Positions 1 to 11,603 of a stretch of DNA of 64,000 nucleotides are shown here, piece by piece. The notes beneath the pieces are model-generated. The model had not been told where the DNA came from. It did no database searches and worked only from the letters and a program-made list of their open reading frames with translations. Source of the stretch: Rutstroemia sp. NJR-2017a BVV2. Taxonomy: Eukaryota > Ascomycota > Leotiomycetes > Helotiales > Rutstroemiaceae. Position 1 is the first letter of the stretch, and the number at the start of each line of letters is the position of its first letter. Made by a program: the position numbers and the translations under genes. The DNA lies in the NCBI GenBank assembly GCA_002946415.1, contig NJPS01000075.1, positions 288,100 to 352,099 on the forward strand, written 5' to 3'.

Positions 1-2378
1 CGGCGGCGACGAGCGCGGGGAGGAAGTGCACCCGGTTGTGGGTTACGCATTTCCAGGCGGGGTATTCGCTGGCCATGGTATTTGGGTCTGCACCGTTGGA
101 GAGGAGCAGCGTGAAGATTTCGGCGCGGTCGTCGCGGATGGAGGTGCAGAGCGGGGTGTAGACGCCGTCTTTTTTGGCGTTGGGGTCGACCTTCGCGTTT
201 AGTAAGGTGCGCACGGACTCGATGTTGTTGAGACTGGTCGCGAGCTCCATGATGCCGGGGCATTTTTTGGGGTCGGCGCCGTGGGTGAGGAGGACTTGTA
301 AGCAAGCGGGTTGGTAGGTCGCGGGCCAGAGCATGTGTTTGGGACCCGGGAGATTCGGGTCTGCGCCGTGGGATAGGAGAGTGCTGACAAGGTCGGCGCG
401 CCCGCAGGAGATGGCTTCGAAGAGAGCGGTTTTGCCTTCTTTGCTCTTGGCGTTGGGGTTGGCGCCGTAGCTGAGGAGGAGCTCGACGAATTTCACGGAG
501 GTCCGCTTGTTGATTGCGCTGATGACGAGGGTGTTCCCGCTGGCGGTGAAATGGTTGGCGTCTCCGTTGTAGACGAGGAAAAGATGCGCGAATCCAACCA
601 TTCCGTGAATCACCGATGCCGCAAGCGGAGACTCCAGGTCTGCTCCCGCGACCAGATTCGGATCCGCACCGTACTTCAAAAGCGCGGTTGCGCCGGCCAG
701 GAACGATTTCTCGACCGCGGCGCGCAGAGGTGTGATCCCATCTCTATCGGGTTCGTTGGGGTCGGCGCCGTAGAGGAGAAGCATGCGCACGGCTTCAGCG
801 TCGTGCACGGCGATGGCTTCTTTCAGCGCGTGCATGTCGAGACCGGTGTTGGCCGGGCAGCCGCTGTCGAGGAGCCGCTCGATGGTGGTGTGGTTCTTTT
901 CGCGGATGGCGGAGATGAGGGAGATTTTCATGCTGCCGGTGTTGACAAGGCCGACGTTGTTGCGCGCGTTCCAGCGGGGCATGGATTCCGGGTCGGCTTT
1001 GAGACGCACGGGCTGCGAGTGGCTGAGTTGCACGCCGTCGACTTCTTTGAGGAGACTGCCGTCGATGGTGTGCGTGTCTGAGTGGGAATGTGTGTCGTCG
1101 TGATGGTGCTGGTGATGGTGGCGGTCGTATGCGTTGGAGATGTCGGAGTAATGTCTGTCGCTGGAACCGCTAGATAGTGGGGTCCGGGGTTTGATGACGG
1201 TGTTGTATTGGGAGAGATCGGATCCTAGGGTGCGGGGACTGGTCGCGGTGTTCTGGGATATGATGGAGTCGGTTTGAATTCGGGCAATACTGCCAGATGC
1301 TCTTTCTATTGTTGCTGCATCATGCTGAGCGGATGATGACCTTCCCGGCCACTAAGCGATTAAAGTCAGTTATTGCTCCAAGATTCTAAGCTAAATTTGG
1401 ACAGAAAAAAAATATACTTACAGGCAGAGGAGGTAATGGTTGATTTGGAGGAGCGTGCGATTGTTGTGTTTGAATGGGGATTAGTACATTCGACTGAGGA
1501 TCACTGCGAACGCTCATCGCCGCAAAGGCATTTTGGAGCGGAGGATCAGCCGTCACAACCGTTGGTTTCGCCTTCGGTTTGCCCGACTTCTCATCCATTC
1601 TATCCAGCGCCGCCGCCAATCCCAGATACCCAATCCCCAATTCCTTTTCGATCTTTTCCGCGCCCAAACTCCATTGGAACACCAGCGCGCTCATTCTTAG
1701 ATCGTCGCGTGTGCGCGCTAACGTGCTCGTCATCTTCTTGATATCGTTTCCGGTATCACCAAAGATCTTGCCCCAACCCCGTCTCATGCGACTAACAGTT
1801 TTGTCCTCGTGCTCGAGGAACTTCCCCAGCATTTGGTAGAACAACTGGAAGTTGGCCTGGGTGGCGCGGAACTTGTGGTCGAGCTCGGTGATCATCTCCG
1901 GGGGGAAGTTTTGCACATGCTGATTGCATTCTTCGAGCCCGGCTTCGATGGAGAAGAGAATGTGGCAGGTGTCGAGGTAGTCATGGGCGAGGGCTTCAAA
2001 TCCGGCGGGCAGTTGCTTTACCGTTGTGAGGTACTCTAATACACGGACAGAGATGCGGTCGCTGAGGGCGGTGGTTTTGAGACACAGTTGCAGACATGCT
2101 GTCTGGGCTTTGGAGAACTTGACGAGGGAGACGGTCGATGCGGCTGGCTTCAGCTGCCGTGTGGTCTCCATGACCGGTGTCTTTTCGCGGGCGACGGTGG
2201 TATATCGAGGGGTGATCTTTACGTCACTAGAAGGTGGTGGTAGACCCAGCTCACCGTTGGACAATAGCGACAACGACTTTTCAGACGCGAGTTCGAGTTC
2301 GAGGGCTTCGAGAAAAGAATAATCACCTGTATCTGCTCTTGAAATCTGCCTAGCTACTGCAACAGGCTGCGAACTCAT
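1..2378 (-). CDS. Ankyrin-repeat protein with fungal N-terminal helical domain (3' end cut by window)
   Basis: Two exons are visible: 2378-1422 and 1351-1, the second running off the left edge. The 1352-1421 intron has GTAAGT-type donor, a CTGAC branch sequence and TTAG acceptor, and the frame stays open across it in phase 0. The first about 319 residues are helical and resemble fungal N-terminal domains found in front of signalling or STAND-like proteins. A Ser/His-rich linker follows (run DRHHHQHHHDD), then about eight ankyrin repeats with the usual core, for example VRMLLLYGADPNEPD, LLLSYGANPNAKS and LLSHGADPNLPG. The start chosen is the ATG giving MSSQPVAV; an upstream in-frame stretch lacks an ATG. 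Ankyrin repeats imply a protein-binding role, but the partner and pathway cannot be read from sequence. The C-terminus is missing, so total length is unknown. Confidence 0.85.
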
Positions 2379-5375
2379 GCTGTGAAGTAGGAAAAGAAAA
2401 GAGGGACAAAAGGAAAAAAAGACAGAGAGCTTAAGTGGGTATGCAGCTGGCACCGCACATCTTTACTTAACTTATGAGAGATTTGCTATTGCCCATCCAA
2501 TCCTTCTCCTCTTTTTCTTCCCATCCCTCTCCGTTCTCCAATCTCCATGGAACCCAAGCTATCGGAGAATCATTCTGGGGGCCCTCAGACCTCTCCGATG
2601 TCTGAACACGGCCGCGACGCGGGCTGGGAGAGAAAATCCTACTGGTATGGAATTGTACGAAAGCGCGCTTGTACCTATTGGCTCCATCTTAACGAGGGGT
2701 CCCGCTTCGACCTACGCCGCATCAAAGATGAGATGGTCGTTAACCGGTACGCACTAACCCAGCAGGGCGATCGTTTACAGCAAATAGCGGCCCACTCTCC
2801 GTGCTGTCGATGCTCTAGATTTGTTCTTCTCTCGCGCGATTGGTTGCGAGTGGTGGAGTGGAGATCATGGCTTGGCTGAGACGGGGACCTGCGGTGCAAA
2901 ACTCGTGCCTCAACTTGCTTTGCAGTACGCTCTGAAGTCGGTACAGTATCAACGACGCGCTATTGCCACAGGGTACAAGGAGGGACGTTGAAGAGCGCAG
3001 ATGAGAGATCAAGGGTTCAACCTTAATTTCGAGCAATGGTTGGTTCACTTGGTTGCTGGTGCTCGACCTTTTGTTCTATCCCACGATCAGAAAATCGGGG
3101 CTTTGTCAATATTTGTTTATCGGTCGACCGGGAATTCGTGTGAGCATGTGATTGAGAGCGAGTGATGTATTGTACAGAGTATATGAAGGACGATACGAGC
3201 TGATTGCTGTAAGTTCGAGGAGGATTGAGAGACGGGCATCAATCGGCCCGGTCAGTACAATAGGCTCGTTGTTTTCATCCTATAATTTTCCTACAATACG
3301 AAACGTACTGTACAGTATCTCATTCTACCCCTTGAAAAGCCGCCGCAAGTATCACCACCTACCGCTCACGGACAAAGGCGATAGGCTCACAACCAGCCCC
3401 ACCGTCGCAATGCACTACTGCTTATTTCCTGGAGCGAACGCTGATCTCTTGTATATTAAATGACAATTTGAGTGGGAACGGCCGGCCATGGTAAACCAGA
3501 ATGTGGTGCCCGATGGTGGGAAACTTGGGCAATATCTATAACTTAATTTGGCAATATCTGTAACTTAATTTTGCAAATCAGTTCGGTTTCCACCGAGAAG
3601 ACGTAACTTTACTCCGGAGGTGTACACCGGTGATATGTATGTACTGTATGTAAAACTTACAGTAGGCGAGCTAGATAACACCACCCGAATGATCTTCCTC
3701 TTGGCTGCGATCATTTCTGTCTGGGTAGAAATTTCCACCCCAGTTACCTACGAAGTACACACGGCTGGGAAACGAGCGAGCACGAGGATATTTTTCTTCG
3801 GTCCTCGGTACCCCTTGCTTCAAAGGATCAATGGATGGACTGAGCGTCCAAGCTCAACGAGGTGGACATTTTTCTCCGCCTCTAGAACCTCTGCTCGTGC
3901 GCTCGTCCGTTCTACGCTATGGTATGTCAATTTGTGCGTTTATGCATTGTGGCATGTGTCGGTCGAAGTCCACGCGGATACAGTATGTATGTAGATACTC
4001 AACCCGGATGTTGCTACTGCTACTGCGAGTAGTTCGGTGTTCAGGAGGTTTCTGATAGAGTGCTATGCTACTAGCTTACTATACACCATCCAGTACGTAC
4101 TTCCACAGCACGATATCTATCTTAGGCAGGTCATACATAACAAACACACGCGCCCATATCGAACCCCGAGTCATTGCGTAACTAACGATAGTCGCATCGG
4201 CATTAGCTTAGCACAACGGAGATACACACAACACAGACCCAGACCGACACGGCACATCAGATGGCTCTTTCTCTCCTCTTTCTCTCTCTCACTTTTCTTT
4301 TCTTCAACCGTTATGAAACAAGAAAACGGATATTTTTCCCGAAGCAAAAAAGCAATGAGAAACCGGCCGGTACTTGACGGGATCGTCAGGAAGAGCTCCG
4401 AGACAAGACAGTACACACAGTATTTATAGCTTTCTCCTACTGTACTCCACCGCATCATCTGCACGTGGTTTCCGCGTGCGTGTGCGTGCGTGTTCATAAA
4501 GTCTCACTTCACCAAAGATAAAATTCGCTAGAAGGAAGTGAGGACAATGATCTTCACGGCCTCCTACCCAGGTCATCGTCGGCTCGGCTCGTACTCGCGA
4601 TACTGGTGCGTATGGGGGAAGATTTTCAATAGAGTAGAAATACTTAGTATTTACCCATCCGACCTTTGTACAGCAGTTATCTATATATCTACCAGTAACT
4701 TAGACTGTAGTAGATTCCCATAAATGATCGCCAGCGATAAAAGTAATTTTTTCGCAGGATTTTCTTACTTTTCCTGTGCTGAACCTTTCTGTGCTTAACC
4801 TTAAGCTTATTGTCCTCGGGATCTTCATTCATTCGGTGTTAAGATTTTATCTCGGAGTTTATGTTCTATACAAAGTACCCGAAACTCACCTGCCGGTATG
4901 TGGGTGAGTGGACGAGAAACCGACGATTCGGATTCAGATTCAGATTTGTAGACAAAGTACGCAACGGTACGGTACAGTAGCACGGCATTATGCTGTCTTT
5001 CTTTTTTTCCTTTCTTTCTTTCTTTCCTTCTATCCATCGCATCGGCAGTCCTTACCAACTAAAACCTTTTCCGCCATCTATCATTCGTCTCCGAGGGATG
5101 TGCGCCGAATGATTTCGGGTGTTCAGCGAGAATCATTTATTCGTGGTTTCTAAATGTAGGTAGGTATACGCGAACGAACGCTTCATCCGTACCTACCCAA
5201 ACTTGTAGTCGGCGGTATACTTGGGTCTAGCCTTCTGGTAAGCTAAAGTCGCGAAATTACCTATGACGTGTGGAATATGTACATACACCCCCAGCCGGGT
5301 ACCTGGGTGTGGGCGGGCGCCTAAATACTACTCTACTGTGGTTGTTGACCGACTGGCTGGGATTTTCTGGGCTGG

Positions 5376-5425
5376 TGAGATGAGATGAGATGAGATTTGA
5401 TGAGATGAGATTGATGAGATGGGAG
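5376..5425. repeat. GATGA microsatellite
   Basis: Repeated TGAGA/GATGA units, interrupted by a few T insertions, lie in gene-free DNA. It is an ordinary simple repeat. Confidence 0.8.
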
Positions 5426-7379
5426 AGAGACTATTGCTTGCGGAGATTCATCTACCGCTTATTGGTTGGTGGATAGGAGATAGGAGATGGTCACAGCTTC
5501 TTTTCCCTCATGGTTTGGTTCATGGTACATGTAAATTGTGGCGTAAATTACTGACAGGCTGGACTTCGACGAGATATGGTTATGGTAAATAGGATGTGGA
5601 ATTTTGGTTAAGTAGGATGGGAATCCTAAGAAGGTATGTAGGAGCGATGAATTGCTCATGGATGTAATATGGAGGGAGGATTCCGGTGTATATAATGTGG
5701 GGGATGTAATTTCAACTGGGGACGGCTGGTTAGATACGATACGCACGTATGGATATTGGGATTTGGAGTGATTGGTATGAGATGTTCAGTATTCAATCAA
5801 TGATATAGGAGACGAAGCTTAGGTTTTCTGGAAAGCTTTGGACTTTGTATTGGTGGTAGCTGGTTCTACTGTACCTGCAGATGCCTTTATGCATATGATA
5901 GGGGCTATATGGATAAGGTTATGTATGGGGTTATGCTTTGGTGGGGGCGCGGCTCAGTAGCTTCTATTTTCAACATTGTGTATCTTCACTCGACGAAATG
6001 CACTTTCAGAGATGATTTTACGTTACACAGAGATACGAGGACGTCGGTGTATGAAAGATGGAAGATATACTTGCGGCTGTGGTGACGTAATTCCAGCGAA
6101 TTTGTCTTATCGGCTTCTCGGCCGGAGGAGTTTCTTTTTCGGAGCGAGTGCTTCGATCGAAGTTGGACGCCTGGTTGGTTGATATAAATACTCCCAGGTT
6201 GTTCTGATACTCGACTATCAAAGTCGGTCTCATAAGGCCAAGCGATATTACCCTAGGTGTTTTGGTCGGATTGGTAAAGTAAACAAAGTCCTCTTCCAGT
6301 CACATAATCGCAAGCTGAAATTGACACCTTGTGGTCTTTCGTTTTTGTTCTGGAATGAGTAATCTCAGTTTCTTTCTGCTTGTTTGTTGTCATTTCTAAG
6401 TAGTACCGTCGTGCCGTTGGATCTTGTGAAGTTGTTATGCTTTCATTTGGCTTCCATCGTCGACATATATGACCTCGCGGAGATAGTCCGTTCAACAACT
6501 TACTGGAGGACTGAAAGCTTTCTACCCACGCGTACTGATCGAGAACCAGATCCTGGGTTTCTCTCATTATTGTATCATGGTTGATTTTATAGGTACAAAA
6601 TGGGTGAATCTCACTGCTCGCTTCCCTCGCTTCCCTCTACTGTAACATAAACGAAGTCGTCGTCAACACCAAAAAGTCCAAAAAAATAAAACGACATCCA
6701 AAAAGTCAAAAGCTTAAGGCGCCTACGCCCGTCTTCACCCCAATGAACTCCCAGCACTTGCTGGAATCACTGTTCCGATCGTCTCGCAGACTGCCCGCCA
6801 GGTCAAACTGAGAATTGTCGACACTCGGCGCCCCCCGCAGGGCGCCGAATTCTACTGTTGAACCATGACACTGCTGGGGCAGTCTGATGAAGGGAGGGCT
6901 GTTGTTTGGGACTATATAGTTAAGTTGTTTGTTTGGCAGTAGTAGTGAATGAGATGGGGCTGAGGTGGGTGGCTGGTTGGCGAGGTTATTCACTGCGGCT
7001 TCTTGGAGAGGGAAGAGTACGGGCTTGACGACGCGTCGCCGCTTGAAGCTCCTGCATGTCTAGGTTCTGTGAAGCAGTGGTTTTATCATGAACTGGTAGC
7101 TCTAGGGGTAATCTGGTCTTGAAATTTGGTAACTTTAAAGCACTTGCTTGCTGCGAAGTTCTCTGTTTGGGGCTTTGTTGCGGAGAACAATTAATGGTTG
7201 TTGAAATTATCTAGTCGTTGTTCTTCCCTTGAAATTTCCACTGCAATTCAGGATATGATGTCTTTGTTACTGGTTTGATAGTATCTATGCTGTTTTGCAT
7301 AGCGCTGGTGGTGGTTCTAGGTTATTATCAAAGTGAAAGACAGAAAGAGCACCATTCTCAGTATAGGTCAACCGTCAAA

Positions 7380-7640
7380 ACTAGGCTACGAACCTACCCA
7401 CCGGGTATTTAGGGTACTCGCTGGGCTTGGATACCCATAGGTGGTTACAATGACTGATAGGTACCCATTAGATAGGTTAGAGGCCGTTTTTCCTACCCAT
7501 TAGCTGTCACGGGCCCATTTCAGATACATGCCACCCCTGATTGGGTAGGTAGGCGGGTTAGAACAGTTGAAAGACTCACCCATAGGTACCCGTGGGTGGG
7601 TTGAAGAGGAGAATTACCTACCTATGGCATATGCGTACCC
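7380..7640. repeat. Interspersed GGGTA / TACCCA word cluster
   Basis: The words TACCCA, TACCCG and their complements GGGTA and TGGGTA recur many times in both orientations within about 260 bp. They include CACCCATAGGTACCCGTGGG, which is nearly self-complementary. There is no ORF. A related palindromic-word cluster occurs at 14571-14705. The function is unknown, and it may be a degenerate low-complexity repeat. Confidence 0.5.
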
Positions 7641-8452
7641 GTTTCGCAGCCCAGGACTCACAACTCGAAGGGCCACTAACTCAAATTGGGTGCTATGCTT
7701 TTAAGTTGATGAGATCTACTCTACTCATTATGGGCATAAGGCTCTTCCAATAAGCATCCTATCTGATTCTAACTATCTGTCTAAATAAGTTGTAATGAGT
7801 TCGATCTGAATGCGGCTACATATGGCGAACGGGTAGCGAAGAAACGAGGCTGACTGTTGATATTATCACTTCGCCTCTCGGATCGAGATTCTCGGTGCGT
7901 GTTTCTGTTCTGAGGACAATGTTGTTAAGTAGAACTAATTTAAATCATGGCTTGCATGTAGCATACCATACGCCGTCCAGGTTATCATCTGAAGTTAAAA
8001 TTACTGCTTCCTCAAAGAATGATAGGAAAACGCCGCGATGATCTACTGAAGATTGGTTTCGGTTGGACTTGTAACGTGCGGTATTACCCATTAATACTCG
8101 ATATCCTCGTTCCATGGACTCTAACATCCGAACAAGCGTCGAAGAGACCGAGGAACCTTCAGTCTTCTTATAAGTTTACAGGGCCCATGGGGAAAGTTCT
8201 TGTGAACAGTCCGTTTCGCAGCTCAGTGACGCTTTAGACATACATACCCGAACATCTTGATTGACCATGTCGCCATTCACTACTCCTCACCAATCATTGC
8301 CTTGTTCCTATGTTGTTTGACAATTTGTAAAATTAAAAATAAAAAACTTCTAGCCCCTTCCCACTTATCTTCTTCGAAGATCACTCGTTTCCTCCTCCGT
8401 GTGCTAGCGGCTACATCAGTATTCTCCGTTGAGACAAAGATCTTAGACGACG

Positions 8453-9266
8453 ATGGATCGAATCTCTAACCTGCGTTTGCCGCAGAAGCTGCGGTAGGTT
8501 TCCTCATCTCGTTCGATTCGCACACTTTCAAGTTTCCATTCAGGCACTAACGCACAACATACGCAGGAAGTCTTCTTCTTTGCCTACTGGCTGTTGCAGC
8601 ACGGAACCGGAATGTCGAATCTCCAACCTGCGGTAGGTTCCCTCGTTTCGTTCGATTCGCCTACTTCCCATTCAAGCACACTTTCCATTCAAGCACTAAC
8701 CCACAACCTTCGCAGGGTGTCTTCTGACTCTTCTCCTTCGCCTACCCGTAGTTGCAGCACGGAACCAGAACGTCGAACAAGTACAACCTCACAAAGATTG
8801 CGCCGGGTATTGCCTTTCAAAGACGCGTCGCTCGATCTACCAGGTCTGAAAACCCTCCGAAAGGGTGGCAACCGCAGACATACCCTGGCGATCACTAGTA
8901 TGTTGCTCATCTTTCTTGTCTTCCTCCTTCTTGCGATTGCGCACTGTATTAGATAGAGCCTCTTCAAGATTCTGGGGTTTGTCAGGTTGAGGATGAGCAA
9001 TGAAGTTCTAACAAAGAAAAACAGATTTCGATATTTCCACACCAATTGCGGTCTTCTCAGAATTAGACAACTCTCTAGACGTCGTTCCTACCACCTGTTT
9101 CTTCACTACAAAGACGGAGGATAAGGTTGATGTTACAAAGGATAATATGAGTGATGATGTGGATCTGGCAACGAGAGAAGACGACGTGGTATGGGGATTC
9201 GCAATTGGAGTTTCGATTTCGAGAATCAAAGCAAAACTGGTAAACATTAGGAGGACGAAAGAGTGA
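8453..9266 (+). CDS. Small uncharacterised protein with duplicated exon-intron unit
   Basis: Proposed exons are 8453-8493, 8567-8632, 8716-8897 and 9025-9266 (176 aa). The first two introns (73 and 83 nt) are near-copies of each other with GTAGGT donors, CACTAAC branch sites and CGCAG acceptors, and both interrupt the frame in phase 2. Exon 2 and the start of exon 3 repeat a Ser-rich segment around CCSTEPECRISNLR / SCSTEPERRTSTTS. Intron 3 (8898-9024) has a GTATGT donor, TTCTAAC branch and ACAG acceptor and joins in phase to an acidic tail. If it is retained, the protein instead ends at 8956 with a hydrophobic tail (LLIFLVFLLLAIAH). I recognise no family. Further 3' exons beyond 9266 are possible. 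Confidence is moderate because it rests on splice signals and frame alone. Confidence 0.45.
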
Positions 9267-9867
9267 CTGAGTTTTGTTCGACCTCTGCGGTAATTCGGTA
9301 AATCACGACGAATTGTTGCACGAAGACATAATACTCGAAGCAAGATTAATAGTTCTTCAAGTCTGCTGGTTGGAATTGGTAACTGGTTGGATACCACTTC
9401 CTGGAGATAGTATCATATCAAGGAGCTGCAGAGGATGATCATCTGGATTCAGAAGCTAGATCAATGGAGCAGCAAATTAATTCTGAGTTAACACTATTCA
9501 TTGCTCCTACTCCGTCATTCTAGCATTGGTATGCCGCCACTAAACATATGGAAAGTGTGATTTCTACAAAGAAGTGATTGATGGGCCGAGTGACAAAGAG
9601 TCAGAGACCACGCTGCCTACCGCTTTTAGGGAAACAAAGATTTAGCGGAATTTGAGATGAGTTGTCTAGTTATTATTTGGTCGTTGTTTACTTGTCGCTC
9701 GACTGTGTTCAATTGCGCGTTTAGGTCTATAAAAAGGCCTCCTCTTCCATTCTTAAGTCAGTACAAGTCAAGTTCTCACAATAATCCTACTTTGAGCAAC
9801 ACACTTCCACCTTACACTCCATTCTATATCCATAGTAGCAAAGAAGTAGCAGACCAACATTTTAACA
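9267..9867. other. Intergenic region upstream of first family member
   Basis: No convincing gene. A short open stretch at about 9420-9530 could be a further exon of the preceding small gene, but I could not place unambiguous splice sites. The 3' part is the promoter of the next gene, with a clear TATA element. Confidence 0.5.
9728..9736 (+). promoter_or_regulatory. TATA box of first family gene
   Basis: TATAAAAAG lies 132 bp before the ATG at 9868, a plausible distance for a fungal TATA box with a leader of about 100 nt. Confidence 0.5.
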
Positions 9868-10992
9868 ATGGCACAAGTTGCCCAGAATAATGCTCAAATT
9901 ACCGAGCCGGCTGATACCATCTGTTCGCCTCCAATAGATAATCCCAAGGCTGAGCTGCAAAATGGTTCCTGGGTCGGTCTTCAAGCACTTAAGCCCGCCA
10001 TGGGTGTAATGGGCAAGTTGGACCCATGGGTGCCCGAGTCCCCTCAGGAGAAACCTGTTGACGAGGAAGAGGTCCCTGTTGATGAGGAGGTCCCCGTTAA
10101 TGAGGAGGATATTCCCGTTAATGAGGAGGATATTCCCGTTAATGAGGAGGATATTCCTGTTAATGATGAAGAGGACACTGCTGATGAGGAGGAAGAGGGC
10201 TCTGATGAGGAAGAAGAATCTTCTGATCGGGAAGAGGATAATGATACCAACCCGACTTATCTCAACTGGCCCCCACCAGAGGTTGAAAGTGCCGAGCCTT
10301 GGCGCCATTCCTCGAGGAGTGCAAAAGATAGATGGTTCGGTATAAGCATCGGTAGATGTGAAATAGATCCTATGTTTGATACATCAAAATTGATATCTAA
10401 GATAACATTTTGCCATGAAAAATTCGCCTACCGTCATACATTGGGCCGTGAGCGTAAAAAAGATCCAATAGTTGGCCATATTCGTCAACCGTTAGGCCGG
10501 AACTCTCTCTTTTTTCATGTTCCAGAGACTATATACAGGGTTTATGAAGATCATCTATACATCGCAATTCCTAGCCCAATTGCCAAATATATACGCGAAA
10601 AGGGGAGGCATGGAGGTATCTACTATGATGTTCAGCTTCCATCACCGGGTGACTCCGAGTCACATTTCAAGAAGATGAAGTCGTGGTGGCTTTTTAAATA
10701 CTTTGAAACCCTTGGTGATATTCATAATGCCCCCAAGAATTTCGTATTCGTTCCGGCACATTTTGGCAAATGTGGGCTCAGCGAGCGCGCTACGTCCGGC
10801 TTGATAAAAGAAGCATGTATCAGCATGATTCTCTTGCGTCCCCAAGGAGCAGAAAGTTTAAAGGGCACGGATAAAGACATAACCTATATTGAACTTGATA
10901 GAGTCACCGGGATCTATTCGAGTGACATCGACTCGGATACACCGTTCCTGCGTTACTTGTTGGATGTTTGGGACCAGAGACCGAACTACTAG
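9868..10992 (+). CDS. Uncharacterised family member 1: acidic-repeat protein
   Basis: Single exon, 374 aa. Residues about 60-128 are extremely acidic and contain tandem seven-residue units (EEDIPVN, three close copies plus degenerate ones). The C-terminal two thirds carry a block shared with the two following genes: FHVPETIYRVYEDHLYIAIP at about residues 215-234, followed by an Ile-Arg-Glu-Lys-Gly helix-like segment, a Trp-containing motif (KSWWLFKYF) and a late ITYIELDRV strand. There is no signal peptide or membrane segment, so the protein is probably intracellular. I recognise no known domain and assign no function. The shared block and the same orientation suggest old tandem duplication with strong divergence. 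The ATG follows a TATA box and sits in good context (ACAATGG). Confidence 0.75.
   Translation: MAQVAQNNAQITEPADTICSPPIDNPKAELQNGSWVGLQALKPAMGVMGKLDPWVPESPQEKPVDEEEVPVDEEVPVNEEDIPVNEEDIPVNEEDIPVNDEEDTADEEEEGSDEEEESSDREEDNDTNPTYLNWPPPEVESAEPWRHSSRSAKDRWFGISIGRCEIDPMFDTSKLISKITFCHEKFAYRHTLGRERKKDPIVGHIRQPLGRNSLFFHVPETIYRVYEDHLYIAIPSPIAKYIREKGRHGGIYYDVQLPSPGDSESHFKKMKSWWLFKYFETLGDIHNAPKNFVFVPAHFGKCGLSERATSGLIKEACISMILLRPQGAESLKGTDKDITYIELDRVTGIYSSDIDSDTPFLRYLLDVWDQRPNY
10058..10170 (+). repeat. In-frame 21-bp tandem repeat (EEDIPVN)
   Basis: Units of the type GAGGAGGATATTCCCGTTAA, 21 bp apart, occur three times nearly identically, with shorter degenerate units before and after. The unit length is a multiple of three, so copy-number change would not break the frame. 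Confidence 0.85.
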
Positions 10993-11603
10993 GTTACCAA
11001 CGACTCCACGAGCTCGCACTCGGCCTTGTTCTCACCCGGATTTATCTCATTTGTCACTTTCACTTATCTAAACTGTGGCTATATTTACCGTAAGATTCAC
11101 AGACGTCGCCAGATTTCTATTACTTACAATCACAGAAATAATGTATCTCATAGTCATTTTCATCTCATTGTCATTTTCACTCATGTAACCCGCGGTGATA
11201 CTGTACGGTATGATTCACAAAATTCACCAGATTCAACTTCCATTTCTTAAAATCACAGAAACAGAGTATTTAAGCCTTCAGGTAATCCTTTTCCCTTCCC
11301 TCCTTCTTTTCTCTTTTACATAATATATCACCTTAAACCCCACTACCACTTGTCCTCGGAGGCTTTTCGTCTTTCTTTATTAGACCTCATCTATCTATCT
11401 AAGCACTTTCCAACCAAAAACACTTTTCCGGATCAACTATTTGTGAAAGAGCGCGCTAGCTCTCGTACGAACTTCTCTTTGTCTTTGTCGGAGTGAAAGA
11501 AATATTGCCTACTTTAATCTTTTGTGTCCTCACCCAACATAGAACACACCGAGCGGGTTTATTCCTAATTCCGGACAGGAGCTTTCACTAGTATTCACTT
11601 GAA

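Larger units (their letters stand above)
2379..8452. other. About 6 kb intergenic region without a convincing gene
   Basis: Open frames here are short, lack intron-supported extension and show no recognisable protein character. The segment holds a 22-bp tandem duplication (GCAATATCT..AACTTAATTTG) at 3529-3572, a CTTT-rich tract near 4995-5033, a GATGA array at 5376-5425, a GC-rich hairpin near 6824-6846 and a cluster of TACCCA/GGGTA words at 7380-7640. It lies between divergently transcribed genes, so it must contain two promoters. An unrecognised non-coding RNA is possible. Confidence 0.6.

Noticed and set aside
551..1081. 176-codon plus-strand frame
   Set aside because: Antisense of clear ankyrin repeats on the minus strand.
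2547..2879. 110-codon plus-strand frame starting with ATG
   Set aside because: No homology recognised, no supporting introns, odd composition; in non-coding DNA.
8594..8956. Single-exon reading of 120 aa through intron 2 of the small gene
   Set aside because: It ignores a clear intron (GTAGGT..CACTAAC..CGCAG) that is duplicated from intron 1; the spliced model starts at 8453.
9008..9397. 129-codon minus-strand frame with a hydrophobic segment
   Set aside because: It has no ATG start (begins GTG) and overlaps the better supported plus-strand exon 9025-9266, whose frame continues the small gene in phase.
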